NCBI RefSeq assembly: GCF_002866025.1
Contig: NZ_LNDE01000001.1
Coordinates: forward strand, 620,001-684,000
Length of the DNA: 64,000 nt
DNA from: Thermotoga sp. KOL6
Lineage (GTDB): Bacteria; Thermotogota; Thermotogae; Thermotogales; Thermotogaceae
Reading direction: 5' to 3'
The position numbers and the translations under genes were made by a program. This document shows, in pieces, positions 63,083 to 64,000 of the stretch. The notes under the pieces are model-generated. The model was not told the DNA's origin. It did not search any database and saw nothing but the letters and a program-made list of their open reading frames with translations. Each line of letters opens with the position of its first letter. The stretch's first letter is position 1.

Positions 63083-64000
63083 ATGAAACTAGAAAGGCTG
63101 GAAGACGATCTACTCTATCCTGATTATACCGGAAATTCTATCGTCAATTTCTCAAACACGATCTTGAAAATATACGATGAAAAGCCCCTACACGAACCTT
63201 ATAAACTGCCGAAAAAAGTGATTGAAAACCTCCGAAAGGTAATCGTTTTGATTGTTGATGCGCTCAGTTATGAAGCTTTCTCTTCCACCATTTCCGACGA
63301 CGACGTTCAAGTGTTTCCAGCCTCATCAGTTTTTCCTACAACAACGGCCGTTGCGTTGCCGAGCATTTATTCTGGATTGACTCCTTTGGAACACGGATTT
63401 CTAGGATATATTCTCTATCTTCGAGAGGTGGGAAGTCTCGTGAACATGATAGAGATGACACCTCCAGGCTTTCCAAGAGACAGCGTTCTCAAAAGTCATG
63501 AGATCCATTTCATCACAATTTTTCAACGATTACAAAAAAACGTTCAAAGTTTCTTTCTCATTCCAAGATATTTGTTGGGAAGCGGATTTTCCAGGATAAT
63601 GTCACAAGGTGCTGAACAGATCGGTTTTTCAAGTTTCGGTGATATGATTGAAAAGATCCTAGAACTGGTGAATCTTAAGGGAAAGATCCTGATTTTTGCC
63701 TATTGGTCATCTCTGGATTCAATAGCTCACAAAAGTGGTGTTGAAAGTGCTTATTTCAGAGAACTCAAATGGATTTATAGGATCTTGAAATCCGAACTAG
63801 TTCGAAAACTGAAAAAAGATACTGTCTTCTTCATGCTAAGCGATCATGGTCAGATCACAACATCAAAGGAAAAGGAAATTTGGTGGGATAAAAACTCGGA
63901 GATCTCAAAATTTTTTGAAAAGCCCCCGGCTGGTGAGCAAAGAATGATGTATCTTTACACAAGGAGAAAAAAGTCTTTGGTAGAATATCTTATGGAAAAG
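63083..64000 (+). CDS. Type I phosphodiesterase/nucleotide pyrophosphatase-like protein (3' end cut)
   Basis: An open frame of 306 codons from the ATG at 63083 runs to the window edge without a stop. AAAGGAGG lies 9 bases upstream. Motifs of the alkaline-phosphatase superfamily are visible: VIVLIVDALSY (metal Asp), FPTTTAVALPSIYSGLTPLEHGFLGY (nucleophile Thr), YWSSLDSIAHKSG and LSDHGQ. It should hydrolyse phosphodiester or phosphoanhydride bonds; the substrate is unknown. No signal peptide, so it is cytoplasmic. Confidence 0.82.
   Translation, partial: MKLERLEDDLLYPDYTGNSIVNFSNTILKIYDEKPLHEPYKLPKKVIENLRKVIVLIVDALSYEAFSSTISDDDVQVFPASSVFPTTTAVALPSIYSGLTPLEHGFLGYILYLREVGSLVNMIEMTPPGFPRDSVLKSHEIHFITIFQRLQKNVQSFFLIPRYLLGSGFSRIMSQGAEQIGFSSFGDMIEKILELVNLKGKILIFAYWSSLDSIAHKSGVESAYFRELKWIYRILKSELVRKLKKDTVFFMLSDHGQITTSKEKEIWWDKNSEISKFFEKPPAGEQRMMYLYTRRKKSLVEYLMEK

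Overview
The window reads as chromosome of a hyperthermophilic bacterium of the genus Thermotoga. The xylose isomerase is a 444-residue class II enzyme of the T. maritima/T. neapolitana type. Two tandem GH12 endoglucanases match the Cel12A/Cel12B arrangement, one without and one with a signal peptide. The run deoC, cyclodeaminase, tgt, mscS, acyP, ffh, rpsP, khpA, rimM, trmD, lepB follows the T. maritima order as I remember it. Protein sequences differ from those I remember for T. maritima and T. neapolitana, so I do not name a species. Genes are tightly packed with short overlaps, strong GGAGGTGA-type ribosome binding sites and frequent GTG/TTG starts. No insertion sequence, CRISPR array or stretch longer than 300 bases without a gene was seen. 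Both ends cut a gene: surE on the left and a phosphodiesterase on the right.

Layout. 1-5.7 kb: a minus-strand operon (M20 peptidase, GHKL ATPase, methyltransferase, ECF-type ATPase, surE), then xylA with a DUF192 gene and a lipoprotein. 5.75-19.1 kb: an accessory region that looks like a dispersed Pel-type exopolysaccharide system. It holds a GH114/GH166-like hydrolase, a DUF2194 deacetylase-like protein, PelF, a PelE-like protein, PelD and PelG, interspersed with two HD-GYP phosphodiesterases, an envelope-type DUF218 protein, a DUF996 membrane protein, two Gly/Trp-rich micro-proteins and an MBL-fold hydrolase. 19.2-20.6 kb: a FliK-C-like/FlhB-C-like pair. 20.9-23.9 kb: cel12A, cel12B and a radical SAM gene. 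23.9-32.8 kb: one minus-strand block recJ, ruvX, tRNA-Arg, mreB, flgF, flgG, flgA, flgH, flgI, flgJ.

32.9-37.7 kb: an HD phosphohydrolase, a membrane-anchored sugar dehydratase and a polyprenyl-P sugar-1-P transferase for surface glycans, facing a DUF1385 gene. 37.8-47.2 kb: a long plus-strand operon-like series (AMMECR1, its radical SAM partner, ApbE, NusG-II, Gx transporter, Maf, RadC, HD protein, DeoC, cyclodeaminase, Tgt, envelope protein, MscS, acylphosphatase). 47.4-52.3 kb: SRP and ribosome genes ending in lepB. 52.3-64 kb: two beta-propeller genes, truA, tlyA, secA, prfB, a degenerate NtrC-like regulator and the cut phosphodiesterase. Three tRNAs are present: Glu(CTC), Pro(GGG) and Arg(CCG).

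The Pel-like region is the main item of interest. PelD keeps an RxxD c-di-GMP I-site and the HD-GYP proteins would degrade c-di-GMP, so polymer synthesis is probably controlled by c-di-GMP at high temperature and without recognisable PelB/PelC.
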